Source of the DNA: a virus
Reading direction: 5' to 3' (one strand)
IMG/VR virus record: IMGVR_UViG_3300031671_000004
Span: 1 to 37,656 of that record
DNA: 37,656 bases
Below the pieces are notes generated by a model that ran no database searches, was not told the origin of the DNA, and was given only the letters and a program-made list of their open reading frames with translations. The number at the start of each line of letters is the position of its first letter. Position 1 is the stretch's first letter. Below, piece by piece: positions 8,790 through 16,766 of the stretch. The position numbers and the translations under genes are program-made.

Positions 8790-9103
8790 TATTTAATTTC
8801 CTCGTTTACGGGGTTTGTGGGTGAAACTTCCTGCTTTGGTGTCTGAGGGTCTATCTGGGGTATTCCCTGTTGAAGTGGATTCGAGGCAACTGGCACAGCA
8901 GGGGCAGCCGATACTTGAGGTTGCGTCTGAGGTTGTACTGGGGGCTGGACTGATGTTTGTTCCGCTTGTTGGGCTTGTTCCACTTTCACTAGGTTGTGGT
9001 TCTCCAGATTGTCCGGAGCGTCCTTTAATAACCCGTCTACAATTTCTCCTACACCAGGCACAAAGCCTATCTTCGTTCCATCTTTTGTTTGATATGTTGC
9101 CAT
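8789..9103 (-). CDS. Small Gln/Pro-rich hypothetical protein
   Basis: 104 aa. Residues 1-40 could fold (MATYQTKDGTKIGFVPGVGE); the rest is a disordered Gln/Pro/Val tail. GAAGGAAA precedes the ATG. An overlapping frame from 9116 is rejected as less protein-like. It lies between the tail terminator candidate and the tube gene. A similar short N-terminal domain plus Pro/Gln/Ala tail occurs in gene 17133-17546, suggesting two small virion proteins of similar build. Function unknown. Confidence 0.65.
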   Translation of the reverse strand: MATYQTKDGTKIGFVPGVGEIVDGLLKDAPDNLENHNLVKVEQAQQAEQTSVQPPVQPQTQPQVSAAPAVPVASNPLQQGIPQIDPQTPKQEVSPTNPVNEEIK

Positions 9104-9143
9104 AGGTTTCCTTCATATTAGCGCACTTTATACATCAGCACAA

Positions 9144-9653
9144 TCACGAGCGTCCCGAAACAATTACCCGCCGCTGCGTGCTCATGGTCACATCAGCGTA
9201 AGCTATATTCGTTTCCGCGTTTCCCGGCTTCTCAATGCCATAGTGGAACTTGACATCCGAGTCGATCAGCCACTGCTGAAGTGTCAGGTAGGTACGGAGG
9301 ACGTAGAGGATAGTGTCAGGCTTGTAATCTAAAGTGACAGGGTCTTGCCCTTCCACTAATAGCTGCAATTCGCGCTGGGTAGTCGTCTTGACATTACCGG
9401 AGCCGACAGCGTCAGATGTATTTTTGAAGATAGTTATAAGGATACTCTCGGTTACTTCGTCAGTGCTGGTCGGGCCAATGACAGCCGTCCCCTCTAATTT
9501 TTGAACCATCAATGCCGGATACTCTTCCTTAGTTGGTGGTATCAACGGCATATCTTCCCAATAAGAATTAAAATAATCGCCGAACTGGGCTTGGAATAAC
9601 TCAATTAAATGAGTCACGGTATCCTTGGCGTAGAGGTTCTGTGAGGGTTCCAT
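9144..9653 (-). CDS. Putative tail terminator / minor head-tail protein
   Basis: 169 aa. Position between the tail-completion gene and the tube gene, and size, match the tail terminator (gpU-like) slot. It has an alpha-beta pattern with N-terminal helices (VTHLIELFQAQFGDYF) and a C-terminal beta segment (ADVTMSTQRRVIVSG). It starts with a TAATG overlap on the upstream gene. Assignment rests on synteny. Confidence 0.6.
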   Translation of the reverse strand: MEPSQNLYAKDTVTHLIELFQAQFGDYFNSYWEDMPLIPPTKEEYPALMVQKLEGTAVIGPTSTDEVTESILITIFKNTSDAVGSGNVKTTTQRELQLLVEGQDPVTLDYKPDTILYVLRTYLTLQQWLIDSDVKFHYGIEKPGNAETNIAYADVTMSTQRRVIVSGRS

Positions 9654-10108
9654 TATGCGTTCGTGCTCGCAATCTTGGCTGCAATGTCGGCTTGCAATAC
9701 GGTCTTAATCATCGTTTCGACGGTAGCATTCACGCCTATCATAGATCGTTGGGGCATCTTGCGCGTACCTAATTGATGATATGGGAAGTACGGAGCAGTG
9801 TTAGTAACAAACAGCGTATCAGGAGTAGCTGTTGAGGTAAAACTCTGCTGCATAGTCCCGGTGCGCACTAATGGACCGCGTCCTGGCCAATGACTTGACT
9901 TATATGCTTGGGTACTATCCGCGAGTGGTGCCCACCTCGAACCTAACGCCGTCCCCTGCGAATTCATCACCGTATCGCTATAAAACATAATCAACTGCCG
10001 TCCGAGCAGGCTGAGCGCCCCACTAAAATCATGCAAGCTGGCACCTAATGCACTTAATCGTTCGTTCACGCGATCTAATCCAGTGACAGTTACTGTAATT
10101 GACAACAT
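9653..10108 (-). CDS. Tail completion / virion morphogenesis protein (gpS-like)
   Basis: 151 aa. The pattern resembles the phage virion morphogenesis family: an N-terminal helix with LGRQLIMFYSDTVMNSQGT, then SRWAPLADSTQ, GPLVRTGTMQQSF, and a Y-x-HQLGTRKMPQRSM segment. In Mu and P2 relatives this protein completes the tail and joins it to the head. AAGGGGAG precedes the ATG. The promoter of the opposing HNH gene overlaps this start region. Confidence 0.8.
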   Translation of the reverse strand: MLSITVTVTGLDRVNERLSALGASLHDFSGALSLLGRQLIMFYSDTVMNSQGTALGSRWAPLADSTQAYKSSHWPGRGPLVRTGTMQQSFTSTATPDTLFVTNTAPYFPYHQLGTRKMPQRSMIGVNATVETMIKTVLQADIAAKIASTNA

Positions 10109-10127
10109 ATTTTACTCCCCTTATAGT
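10099..10127 (+). promoter_or_regulatory. Sigma-70-like promoter for HNH gene
   Basis: Perfect TTGACA at 10099-10104, a 17-bp spacer and TATAGT at 10122-10127. Transcription would start near 10134, four bases before the ATG at 10138, giving an essentially leaderless mRNA. The -35 lies inside the first codons of the opposing minus-strand gene. Confidence 0.6.
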
Positions 10128-10137
10128 TATGTAGAAT

Positions 10138-10704
10138 ATGTCTAAAAATGCTCACTTCATCATTTATTGCGCTAACTGCGGGAAACCTATACACATACAT
10201 CCAGCTATAGCTACCAAACGAAAGTGTTGCAGCCGTAAGTGTAAAGGTGAATTGCAATCCGCTCATCCATTTAACCAGCATCTGCGAAACAGAGTTAAAA
10301 AGAAATGCGAGACCTGTGGCAACGAATTTGAGGTAATAAAGGCACGCGAGAATAAGGCACGCTTCTGCTCCCATAGATGTTTGGCTAAGTCTAAGGTTGG
10401 TACTCGTCATGGAATGTGGAAAGGGGATAGCGTTAGCTACTACGGTCTCCATGCTTGGGTAAGTCGTCATAAGGGCAAAGCCTCTTTCTGCCAGAATGAC
10501 CTAACCCATACTTCTAAACGCTTCGAATGGGCGAATATTAGTGGCGAATATAGACGTGATCTAGACGACTGGATGCCTTTATGTACGAAGTGCCACCACA
10601 AGTATGACAACATAATGGAGAAGGGCTGGGCAAGAAGGAGAGGCGGCGGAACGATATCTAAACGAGAAGAACGGGACATCCTTATCCAGAAGTCATTTAA
10701 GTAG
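10138..10704 (+). CDS. HNH homing endonuclease, free-standing
   Basis: 188 aa. Two N-terminal zinc-finger-like modules: Cys11/Cys14 with Cys30-35, and Cys57/Cys60 with Cys77/Cys81. The HNH domain follows: RFEWANISGEY at ~128-138, DLDDW, then LCTKCHHKYD at ~148-157. The gene is inserted on the opposite strand between the connector and tail completion genes, carries its own promoter and lacks an SD. This matches selfish HNH genes that spread by cutting intergenic sites of related phages. Only one cysteine remains in the usual pair before HNH (SFCQND), which may weaken zinc binding. Confidence 0.88.
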   Translation: MSKNAHFIIYCANCGKPIHIHPAIATKRKCCSRKCKGELQSAHPFNQHLRNRVKKKCETCGNEFEVIKARENKARFCSHRCLAKSKVGTRHGMWKGDSVSYYGLHAWVSRHKGKASFCQNDLTHTSKRFEWANISGEYRRDLDDWMPLCTKCHHKYDNIMEKGWARRRGGGTISKREERDILIQKSFK

Positions 10705-10711
10705 ATAGGCA

Positions 10712-11713
10712 TCAGTATTCCTTGTTTATCCAGAACTGAAAACCATGGTCTTGGCCGGTTGACCCTAGTTCTCTATTAGATAGTGTGCCAGAGGTATCCT
10801 GAGTTGTCTCATCCGGCCAGCCGCCAAAGCCGTGGGCTTCGTCAATCGTCTCTTCATTGTAATTGGCGTCCATCAGTATTACTTCGCGGTCTACCAGCTC
10901 AGCTAAACTGGTATGCGAACCGCCGCCGTTACGGGCCGTGCTGGCTTTGGCTTCACCTTCAGCCGCCATGCTGGGGCTGACTTCAAGATATTCCTCGTGC
11001 ATCAGCTCACCAGCGGCGATATTCTTGACGATCTCCACGACAATCGGGTTTGTCGGCTGTGGCAACGGCAACGTATAGACGGCTGCCAGAGAGCCTAGCA
11101 CTTCTTTTTCAGCCGCGTCCCTAAACTCGTTGATAATATCATCGGTGACTTTTGCGTTAGTCCGAAACCCGGCGGCATTGCGCACCTGATCGGTCGAAGC
11201 AATGTGGACAACTCCAGTTTGCGCGGCATTACTGGAGGACAGATCCGTTTCGCTCGTAGTCGTCGAGTTGTAGTAGGTAAACTTGTACCACTGTCCGGCT
11301 ACCCCCGTAGCATCGGTATATTGGGTCGAGGCACTATTGGGCGTGATGTTGATCGTAGTGATCAGCGAGAAATCAGCATCAGGTGGCTGCGTACCATTGC
11401 CGGAGACGTCGTTAGCCCGATATACCCGTATCTGGTTACCGAATAACAGTGTCACAAGATCGTTGAAATTGTGAGGCAGGCTGGTCGTAGCAGATAAGGG
11501 GATAGCCGTACTACTAACTGGGCTGGTAGCCGTTTGCATTTCGGACACGCTGCTGCCGAGAGAACCGATAATAACGTAGCCGCCACCGCTGAATGATGCG
11601 CTGTTACCGACAGGAAGCGAGTTGACCCCAGCTGCCAGGTCTTGCGTTAAAGCCGTCGGCTGCCCTACGAGGTTGGGGCGGTTATAATTGGTCAGTGAAA
11701 TCGAGTTCGCCAT
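10712..11713 (-). CDS. Head-tail connector with N-terminal extension
   Basis: 333 aa. The C-terminal half (about residues 175-260: VRNAAGFRTNAKVTDDIINE through IVKNIAAGELMHEEY) resembles the helical head-tail adaptor (gp15/gp6-like) that caps the portal. The N-terminal ~170 residues are beta-rich, with Ig-like or domain-swap-like character, probably displayed at the neck. AAGGGAAA precedes the ATG. The gene closes the head module; the HNH gene is inserted just after it. Confidence 0.7.
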   Translation of the reverse strand: MANSISLTNYNRPNLVGQPTALTQDLAAGVNSLPVGNSASFSGGGYVIIGSLGSSVSEMQTATSPVSSTAIPLSATTSLPHNFNDLVTLLFGNQIRVYRANDVSGNGTQPPDADFSLITTINITPNSASTQYTDATGVAGQWYKFTYYNSTTTSETDLSSSNAAQTGVVHIASTDQVRNAAGFRTNAKVTDDIINEFRDAAEKEVLGSLAAVYTLPLPQPTNPIVVEIVKNIAAGELMHEEYLEVSPSMAAEGEAKASTARNGGGSHTSLAELVDREVILMDANYNEETIDEAHGFGGWPDETTQDTSGTLSNRELGSTGQDHGFQFWINKEY

Positions 11714-11730
11714 TGTGGTTTCCCTTCATA

Positions 11731-13179
11731 TTACAGGTATATGTGGTCATTGTCATCATTACTGAGCATCGTAGTGCTGTCGTTCTGGGATAGAGAGTTG
11801 TGAATATCATTCTGGGCGATCTGCGTCACGTCGTCATTGTTGGTAGTGAGAGTAACCGTAGCATCGTTCTGGCTGAGATTCGTTGCAATAGGTTTTGGCG
11901 CAGTGTTAGTGACGATATGGGCTGTCGCGGTCTGGGTCTTCATTGCTGAGAACGAAATGCGAGCGGTAGCAGGCTGGGTCTTGGTAAGAATTGCGGCTAA
12001 TCGTGCTGTCGCGGTTTGGACAGATGATAGGCTCTTGGCAATTCGAGCAGTAGCCGATTGGGTCTTGGTAAGTGACTTCGCTATACGGGCCAGAGCGTTC
12101 TGGGGCGCTGCGAACGTCTTGGCGATCCGGGCTAAGGCACTTTGGATATTCGCGGAGGTAACGCTTATCCGTGCCACGCTCGACTGGGTATTGGTCTTGA
12201 GGACTTGGATGCGGGCAGTTGCTGGCTGGGCATTCGTGACCGTTCGTATAATGCGCGCGATTGCAGACTGGGTTTTAGTGACAGTACTATTCTGTATGAT
12301 ATGCGCCGTAGCTGGCTGTGTCAGGAACAGATTCTTTTGTATCCTGGCATTTGCAGGCTGTGTTTTGGCAGCGATTATCTGAATGCGGCCGATAGCACTC
12401 TGCGTTTTTGTCAAGTTATTAGCGATACGTGAAACTGCGGTCTGGATTCTCGTGAGATTAGTGGCGACCCGAGCAATAGCACTCTGGGGAATCGTCTTGT
12501 TGGCTGCTATGCGAGCCGTCGAGTTCTGAGTTTTGACAAGGTTAGTGGCAACTCTCGCTATGGCTGGCTGCGTCTTTGTCAGGCCATTGGCTATGCGCGA
12601 GATTGCACCCTGGATATTCGTAGAGATAACACTTATACGGCCTATCGCAGTTTGGGTCTTAGTATAATTCTGAGCAACCCGGCTTATAGCTGTCTGTGTC
12701 TTAGCTATAGGCTGGACGATTCGCGCTAGGGCAGCTTGGGTTTTGGTTACGGTTTTTTGTATACGAGCAATAGCACCTTGGGTTTTGGTGAGGTTGTTGG
12801 CTATACGGGATATGCCGCTCTGCGTCTTCGTATAATTTTGGGCTATGCGGGCCGTAGATGTCTGAGTCTTCGTGAGGTCAAAAGCGATACGGGATATAGC
12901 AGGTTGGGTTTTGGCGACGATTGCTGTGATGTGAGCGGTGGCACTTTGCGTTTTGGTTAGATTGTTAGCCACCCTCGCTATAGCTGATTGAGTAGTTGTC
13001 CGATTGTTAGCTATGCGCGAGATAACCCCTTGCGTTTTCGTAAGGTTATTTGCGATCCTGGCTTTTGCCGCTTGGGTAAGTGTCTTATTAACCGCTATGC
13101 GTGCGATAGCGGTTTGCGTCTTAGTAAGGTTACTCCCCCCGCTAGGGAGAATAATTAGGAGATAGTTTTCTCCGAACAC
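11731..13179 (-). CDS. 14-residue tandem repeat protein, putative neck or head fibre
   Basis: 482 aa from a GTG start. After 17 residues comes a run of 29 copies of a 14-residue unit, consensus LTKTQxAxARIANN, broken once by a two-residue ST insertion after copy 20. The Gln at unit position 5 is invariant, position 10 is Arg in 26 copies and His in three, and position 11 is always I, V or L. The last 57 residues are Asn/Asp/Ser-rich with a smaller SQNDxT-type repeat. An ATG two bases upstream forms TAATG with the preceding stop but leads to a stop after eight codons, so GTG is chosen. A regular strand-turn repeat fits a fibrous stalk such as a beta-solenoid or triple beta-spiral, but no family is recognised. 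Confidence 0.8.
   Translation of the reverse strand: MFGENYLLIILPSGGSNLTKTQTAIARIAVNKTLTQAAKARIANNLTKTQGVISRIANNRTTTQSAIARVANNLTKTQSATAHITAIVAKTQPAISRIAFDLTKTQTSTARIAQNYTKTQSGISRIANNLTKTQGAIARIQKTVTKTQAALARIVQPIAKTQTAISRVAQNYTKTQTAIGRISVISTNIQGAISRIANGLTKTQPAIARVATNLVKTQNSTARIAANKTIPQSAIARVATNLTRIQTAVSRIANNLTKTQSAIGRIQIIAAKTQPANARIQKNLFLTQPATAHIIQNSTVTKTQSAIARIIRTVTNAQPATARIQVLKTNTQSSVARISVTSANIQSALARIAKTFAAPQNALARIAKSLTKTQSATARIAKSLSSVQTATARLAAILTKTQPATARISFSAMKTQTATAHIVTNTAPKPIATNLSQNDATVTLTTNNDDVTQIAQNDIHNSLSQNDSTTMLSNDDNDHIYL
11905..13128 (-). repeat. 29 x 42-bp degenerate coding repeat array
   Basis: 1,224 bp encoding 29 units of 14 residues plus one two-residue insertion. Units share TKTQ and AR-I codons but differ in synonymous positions, so the array is old enough to have diverged or is held by protein selection. 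Confidence 0.85.
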
Positions 13180-13180
13180 A

Positions 13181-13522
13181 TTAGTACTTCAACACTTTCC
13201 ATGGATATGCCCTCGCCGTCCCAAATGTCTGTTTGAGGCTGAACCGTAAGGCTGTAGAGTCCGTTAAGTCGTTTCCGATCGGCAAACTTATTTTAATAAG
13301 ATCATCGGCTAGCTGTACGCCGTAGAATGTCTGTTCGAATACGACACGGCTTGTCCCTGCTGTCAGTACCATCTGGTAGACCCGTAATTCGGTTATGTCT
13401 CCAGTAGCCATATTGACAGTATCGACATGGAATGAAAATACTCCCGCGACATTGGTATCGGCTAGTTGTGCTTCGGTACCAACCGTTGGCGTTTCAGTAC
13501 CTGATGCTTGTAATGATGGCAT
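13181..13522 (-). CDS. Small virion-cassette protein
   Basis: 113 aa, starting MPSLQASGTE. An open frame extends upstream to 13699, but the ATG at 13522 has AAGGAG ten bases upstream and forms TAATG with the preceding stop, so the shorter form is preferred. The sequence is beta-rich with no cysteine. Its place among surface-type genes between capsid and connector suggests a decoration or fibre-base protein. No family recognised. Confidence 0.7.
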   Translation of the reverse strand: MPSLQASGTETPTVGTEAQLADTNVAGVFSFHVDTVNMATGDITELRVYQMVLTAGTSRVVFEQTFYGVQLADDLIKISLPIGNDLTDSTALRFSLKQTFGTARAYPWKVLKY

Positions 13523-14070
13523 TAGATTGTACTCCTTGTACTTAAACCGAATAACGGTATCTGGTCTTGCCCGAGCGTCGCAAACGTCGCAGAAGCTGGC
13601 AGGGGAAACGCAGAGTCCATCTGAGCCAACCCCGTATAGGGAGTCTTCAGCGACTGGCCGATCTGCTGGATGGCAAAATTGGCCGTAGTATTGTCGCAAG
13701 ACATCGCCATATAATACAGCCCTGGCCCGAGGGTGGTGGTGGTCAGCGTGAGTAGCTGGATATTGTACGTTCCAGACATAGCAGTCGAGCCCTTCGAAAC
13801 GATCTTCGTTCCGTCCGACGAGTAGATACCGACGTCAAGATTCCCGCTGACGCTGTTCCAATTAGAGGTGAACATCGTGGAGAAGCTTATTTTCTGGCTG
13901 AGCATGAATGGTACGAAGATTGCTCGGTTAGAGTTTGGCCAGTTTCCAGCCGCATGGCTGTTTAGCCCCTGGTTCGCCCCGTTGTATACCGCAGAGCCGC
14001 CAGCCCCAGCCTCCATAGAGAGTGGGATTATCGTCACCAACGGCTTAACCACTGGAGCAGGCCAAATCAT
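13522..14070 (-). CDS. Virion-surface protein, intact copy of a duplicated pair
   Basis: 182 aa, beta-rich. Shared with the upstream locus 14067-14604 are SGNLDxGxYSxDGTKI, the T-TTLGPGL-Y segment, PLPASATFA, and a GxxxRSxx end. The start overlaps the neighbour's stop as ATGA, so the two are translationally coupled. Such jelly-roll-like proteins occur in head fibres or decorations. Function is inference. Confidence 0.7.
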   Translation of the reverse strand: MIWPAPVVKPLVTIIPLSMEAGAGGSAVYNGANQGLNSHAAGNWPNSNRAIFVPFMLSQKISFSTMFTSNWNSVSGNLDVGIYSSDGTKIVSKGSTAMSGTYNIQLLTLTTTTLGPGLYYMAMSCDNTTANFAIQQIGQSLKTPYTGLAQMDSAFPLPASATFATLGQDQIPLFGLSTRSTI

Positions 14071-14604
14071 AGCACGCTCCTTCCGGTTATACCCATAATC
14101 GGAACCATAGACCCAGTATTCGCAGCGAACGTAGCGGATGCTGGCAGCGGCAGGGCAGACGCCTGCTGCGACACGCCCAGCATCCTTAGCAGGCCAGCCT
14201 TATCGGTATTGGACATCGAGTACGCCATCCTGACATGCCGTAGTGCTACACACCAAGGCAAGATAAAACAGTCCTGGCCCGAGGGTGGTGCTTGTCACGG
14301 TAATGACATTGTTGTTCGCCCCCACAGAAGTCGAGCCTGTCGAGATTATTTTCGTACCATCTTCTGAGTAGACACCAGCGTCAAGGTTGCCCGATGCCGA
14401 CCCGATGCAAACTGCGATACTGCTAAACTGGAACGGCGAAGCTATCCGAAAAGGGATGTAGAGCGCCAGATTATTGGCAGGCCATGCCGTACCAGCGTTT
14501 ATAACTCCGCCGCCCATAGGAATCGAACCAATACTCATTGGCCCGAGCGTAGAGATGGTAATTAACCCATCAGGCATAAAGCGAGGACGCAGGAAGTTAG
14601 TCAT
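14067..14604 (-). pseudogene. Frame-shifted paralogue of the 13522-14070 gene
   Basis: The frame 14200-14604 (134 aa) aligns with the first ~125 residues of the intact paralogue up to TTLGPGLFYLALVCSTTA, then runs into unrelated residues and stops. The missing C-terminus (RMAYSMSNTDKAGLL through PLPASATFA to TGRSVL) is present at 14067-~14230 in the frame one base further on. A +1 shift near 14230-14245 restores a full-length homologue. Either a one-base indel inactivated or split this copy, a sequencing error is present, or the ribosome shifts. The C-terminal part has an in-frame ATG in AGGATGGCG. The start overlaps the upstream gene as ATGA. Confidence 0.75.
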
Positions 14605-14978
14605 AGTGTCTGTACTTCCTGGATATTCTCGCCGTTATCGTTAGTATATTGATACCCGAAGTCGACCTCTGAATAACCCATTTCTTCAGTGCCATCAGGA
14701 AAAAAGTGATGGTAGCCATGGCGGAAGCGAATCGGACGAGCATTTTCTGGCAAATTCCGCCAATTGACATCGTACCGGCGATTCTTCCAGAACACCGTGA
14801 ACTTGACCATCTTGCCGTGTTCGGCTTCTGGCAATCGGTTTAGGATGTCATAAAAAATATTGTGTTTGACTTCACTCTTATCAAACTGAGCAACATCTTT
14901 GTGCTCAGTCTCATCGAGCATAAAACCGTCTTGATATTCAGCGCGAACGGACGAGTCGATTGGTTGCGGTAATGACAT
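14601..14978 (-). CDS. Hypothetical virion-cassette protein
   Basis: 125 aa, acidic N-terminal third, then an alpha-beta region rich in aromatic residues (RFRHGYHHFFPDGTEEMGYS). No family recognised. It is coupled by ATGA to the frame-shifted duplicate downstream. It is less low-complexity than its neighbours and could be an adaptor rather than a decoration. Confidence 0.65.
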   Translation of the reverse strand: MSLPQPIDSSVRAEYQDGFMLDETEHKDVAQFDKSEVKHNIFYDILNRLPEAEHGKMVKFTVFWKNRRYDVNWRNLPENARPIRFRHGYHHFFPDGTEEMGYSEVDFGYQYTNDNGENIQEVQTL

Positions 14979-14995
14979 TGAATTGTCCCCTCATA

Positions 14996-15505
14996 TTAGC
15001 TTTCAGTCCACGAAGCAGTGATTGTTCTGCTGGCAATGTCGCCAGGCCCACCAGCGTAGCTAGAAGTCGTCTGTAGTTGCGTTCTGAGCGCGTTCGCATA
15101 CATCGTACCGGAAGCCGTCGAAGAACTTGTGCCCGTACCGTAAGGTGAGCTAGAGGTATTGAAGTTAGCAGACAAACCACTTGTACTCATTGCTGAGTCG
15201 CCACTGGCAGTCGTGCTAGGCGTCGTACCAGAAGTTACTACTGAGCCCACGATTGATAACCCTGTGGCGGGAGCGTTATTGTCGATCTTGTATGTCAATG
15301 CACTCAAGCTATTCCAAGTACCAGCAAATACGATTGCCTGATATTTGGTCATTGAGTTCTGATTACTAGTAGAGTTTATAGGGTTGGAACTGTAGTCAGA
15401 TTGCGTAGCGCTATCATTACGTTTCCAGTTACAAGCCGTGACACTGGTTGTTTCAGTGGCAGCGTTCGTACCGTTGAATTCAGACCATGTTTGAGTAGAT
15501 GCCAT
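14996..15505 (-). CDS. Ser/Thr-rich virion protein
   Basis: 169 aa, very rich in Ser, Thr, Asn and Gly, with N-terminal TWSEFNGTNAATETTSVTAC and C-terminal ITASWTES. This composition fits a beta-sandwich surface protein. The start forms TAATG with the upstream stop. No named family. Confidence 0.65.
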   Translation of the reverse strand: MASTQTWSEFNGTNAATETTSVTACNWKRNDSATQSDYSSNPINSTSNQNSMTKYQAIVFAGTWNSLSALTYKIDNNAPATGLSIVGSVVTSGTTPSTTASGDSAMSTSGLSANFNTSSSPYGTGTSSSTASGTMYANALRTQLQTTSSYAGGPGDIASRTITASWTES

Positions 15506-15687
15506 TAGTGATTACCATCCCGTCCTGGAACCTCTTTATGCCAGCCGACTAGCTTACCGTTCTCATCGTAACTACCTTTGACCACTTCACTATCCGACAA
15601 TACGGTGCCCTCATCATAACCGCTGAGGCTCTTGACGGTTGGTGCTGGTGGTTGGGACTGTGATGGCTGTGTTAGTTGTTGGTCCAT
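15505..15687 (-). CDS. Short hypothetical protein
   Basis: 60 aa. A Gln/Pro-rich N-terminus is followed by a short GSYDENGKLVGWHKE segment. AAAGGA lies upstream of the ATG, and its stop overlaps the next ATG (TAATG), so it is genuinely part of the operon. Function unknown. Confidence 0.6.
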   Translation of the reverse strand: MDQQLTQPSQSQPPAPTVKSLSGYDEGTVLSDSEVVKGSYDENGKLVGWHKEVPGRDGNH

Positions 15688-15701
15688 TATTTTCCTTTTA
15701 T

Positions 15702-16763
15702 TTATACGGTTATATTATTAGCATTGACCGTACTCGTTCCACTGTCTGTAATAGCGGTCGTAAAGCCGGAGATATTATTACTGGTAAGGATAGTCTTTGT
15801 AGCACCCGAGATAACGTCTATCCCCGTAGCAATGTTGGCTATCGAGTTTCCGTTAATAATCGCATTATTTCCACTATTGACGTAAATACCGACTGAGCTA
15901 GAGAGAGGTGTACCGTTACCTATGACTGAGTTTCCAACAACCGTTGCACCATATCCAGTGCTACTATCATTGATAAATATCCCATTTCCGGCGTAATCTA
16001 GCCATATAGCATTACCAGAGACAGTACATCCATCTACCACTTGTACAGCGTCACCACCAACCTGATACACAGAATTTCCAGTAAATGTACAACGAAAGTC
16101 TGAGGTTAGTGCCGCTCCATTACCACAGAAGAATGAATTACCTGTTATGCTACACCATTCACCACCTGTATAAAGTATTGGACCACCACCAGCGCTTATG
16201 GCCTGATAATAGAGGAAGTTAGCCGAAAAGGTTGTGTTAGCATCAAGCCATACACCACCATTTGTATTATGTGGTGCTATGAAGTGGTTTCCTACAATAC
16301 GGTTTCTAGGTCCAAATAAACAACGCGCAGAACTCCCTGTAGCTTCAAATTTGTTATGAAAGTAGCTATTGTAGTAATAATCCGATAGAAAGTACATTGC
16401 AGCAGAACCTTTAAGATGGTTGAGCGTTAGTGTAGAGTATTGTCCTGTTATTTCTATCTGGTAGCTTGCGCCAGCGTCTATCGTACAACCGGATAGCTTC
16501 AAGTAATTACCTGAAAGGATGAGGTTAGCCCCAAGGGTCATCGTAACAGCTTCCGTACCAGCTCCTACGATTGTCAGATTCGTTTGAGAAAATGTACCAC
16601 CTGCTTCTGAGTATGAACCAGGTTTAACATAAATCGTATTACCGCTTACAGCCGTACCGAGAGCAGCAGATAGTGTCGTAAAATCTCCACCAGTAGGAGC
16701 TACGATATATGTGTAGTACATTTTCTGGGCTGGTGCTGGCGGTGACCCGAAAGGCAATAGCAT
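15702..16763 (-). CDS. Right-handed beta-helix (pectin-lyase-fold) virion protein
   Basis: 353 aa. After a short lead, GGDFTTLSAALGTAVSGNTI and YVKPGSYSE mark the classic start of a parallel beta-helix. At least ten N-x-I/V-x-GN-type rungs follow (IVGNHFI, ITGNSFF, FTGNSVY, VSGNAIW, VVGNSVI, INGNSI, LTSNNI). The fold is used by tailspike depolymerases and head fibres. No clear catalytic carboxylate pair can be assigned, so enzyme activity is uncertain. Its position near the capsid genes, far from the tail-tip fibre, suggests a head or neck appendage. Confidence 0.8.
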   Translation of the reverse strand: MLLPFGSPPAPAQKMYYTYIVAPTGGDFTTLSAALGTAVSGNTIYVKPGSYSEAGGTFSQTNLTIVGAGTEAVTMTLGANLILSGNYLKLSGCTIDAGASYQIEITGQYSTLTLNHLKGSAAMYFLSDYYYNSYFHNKFEATGSSARCLFGPRNRIVGNHFIAPHNTNGGVWLDANTTFSANFLYYQAISAGGGPILYTGGEWCSITGNSFFCGNGAALTSDFRCTFTGNSVYQVGGDAVQVVDGCTVSGNAIWLDYAGNGIFINDSSTGYGATVVGNSVIGNGTPLSSSVGIYVNSGNNAIINGNSIANIATGIDVISGATKTILTSNNISGFTTAITDSGTSTVNANNITV

Positions 16764-16766
16764 ATA

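Noticed and set aside
8793-9116. 107-codon minus-strand ORF overlapping the Gln/Pro-rich gene
   Set aside because: Alternative frame with unnatural composition; the other frame has an SD (GAAGGA) and a TAATG coupling to the tube gene.
11837-12960. Several plus-strand ORFs with repeated motifs over 11837-12960
   Set aside because: They are antisense readings of the 42-bp coding repeats; periodicity in the shadow frames follows automatically.
13523-13699. N-terminal extension of the 113-aa protein to 13699
   Set aside because: It overlaps the preceding gene completely, while the ATG at 13522 has AAGGAG and a TAATG junction.
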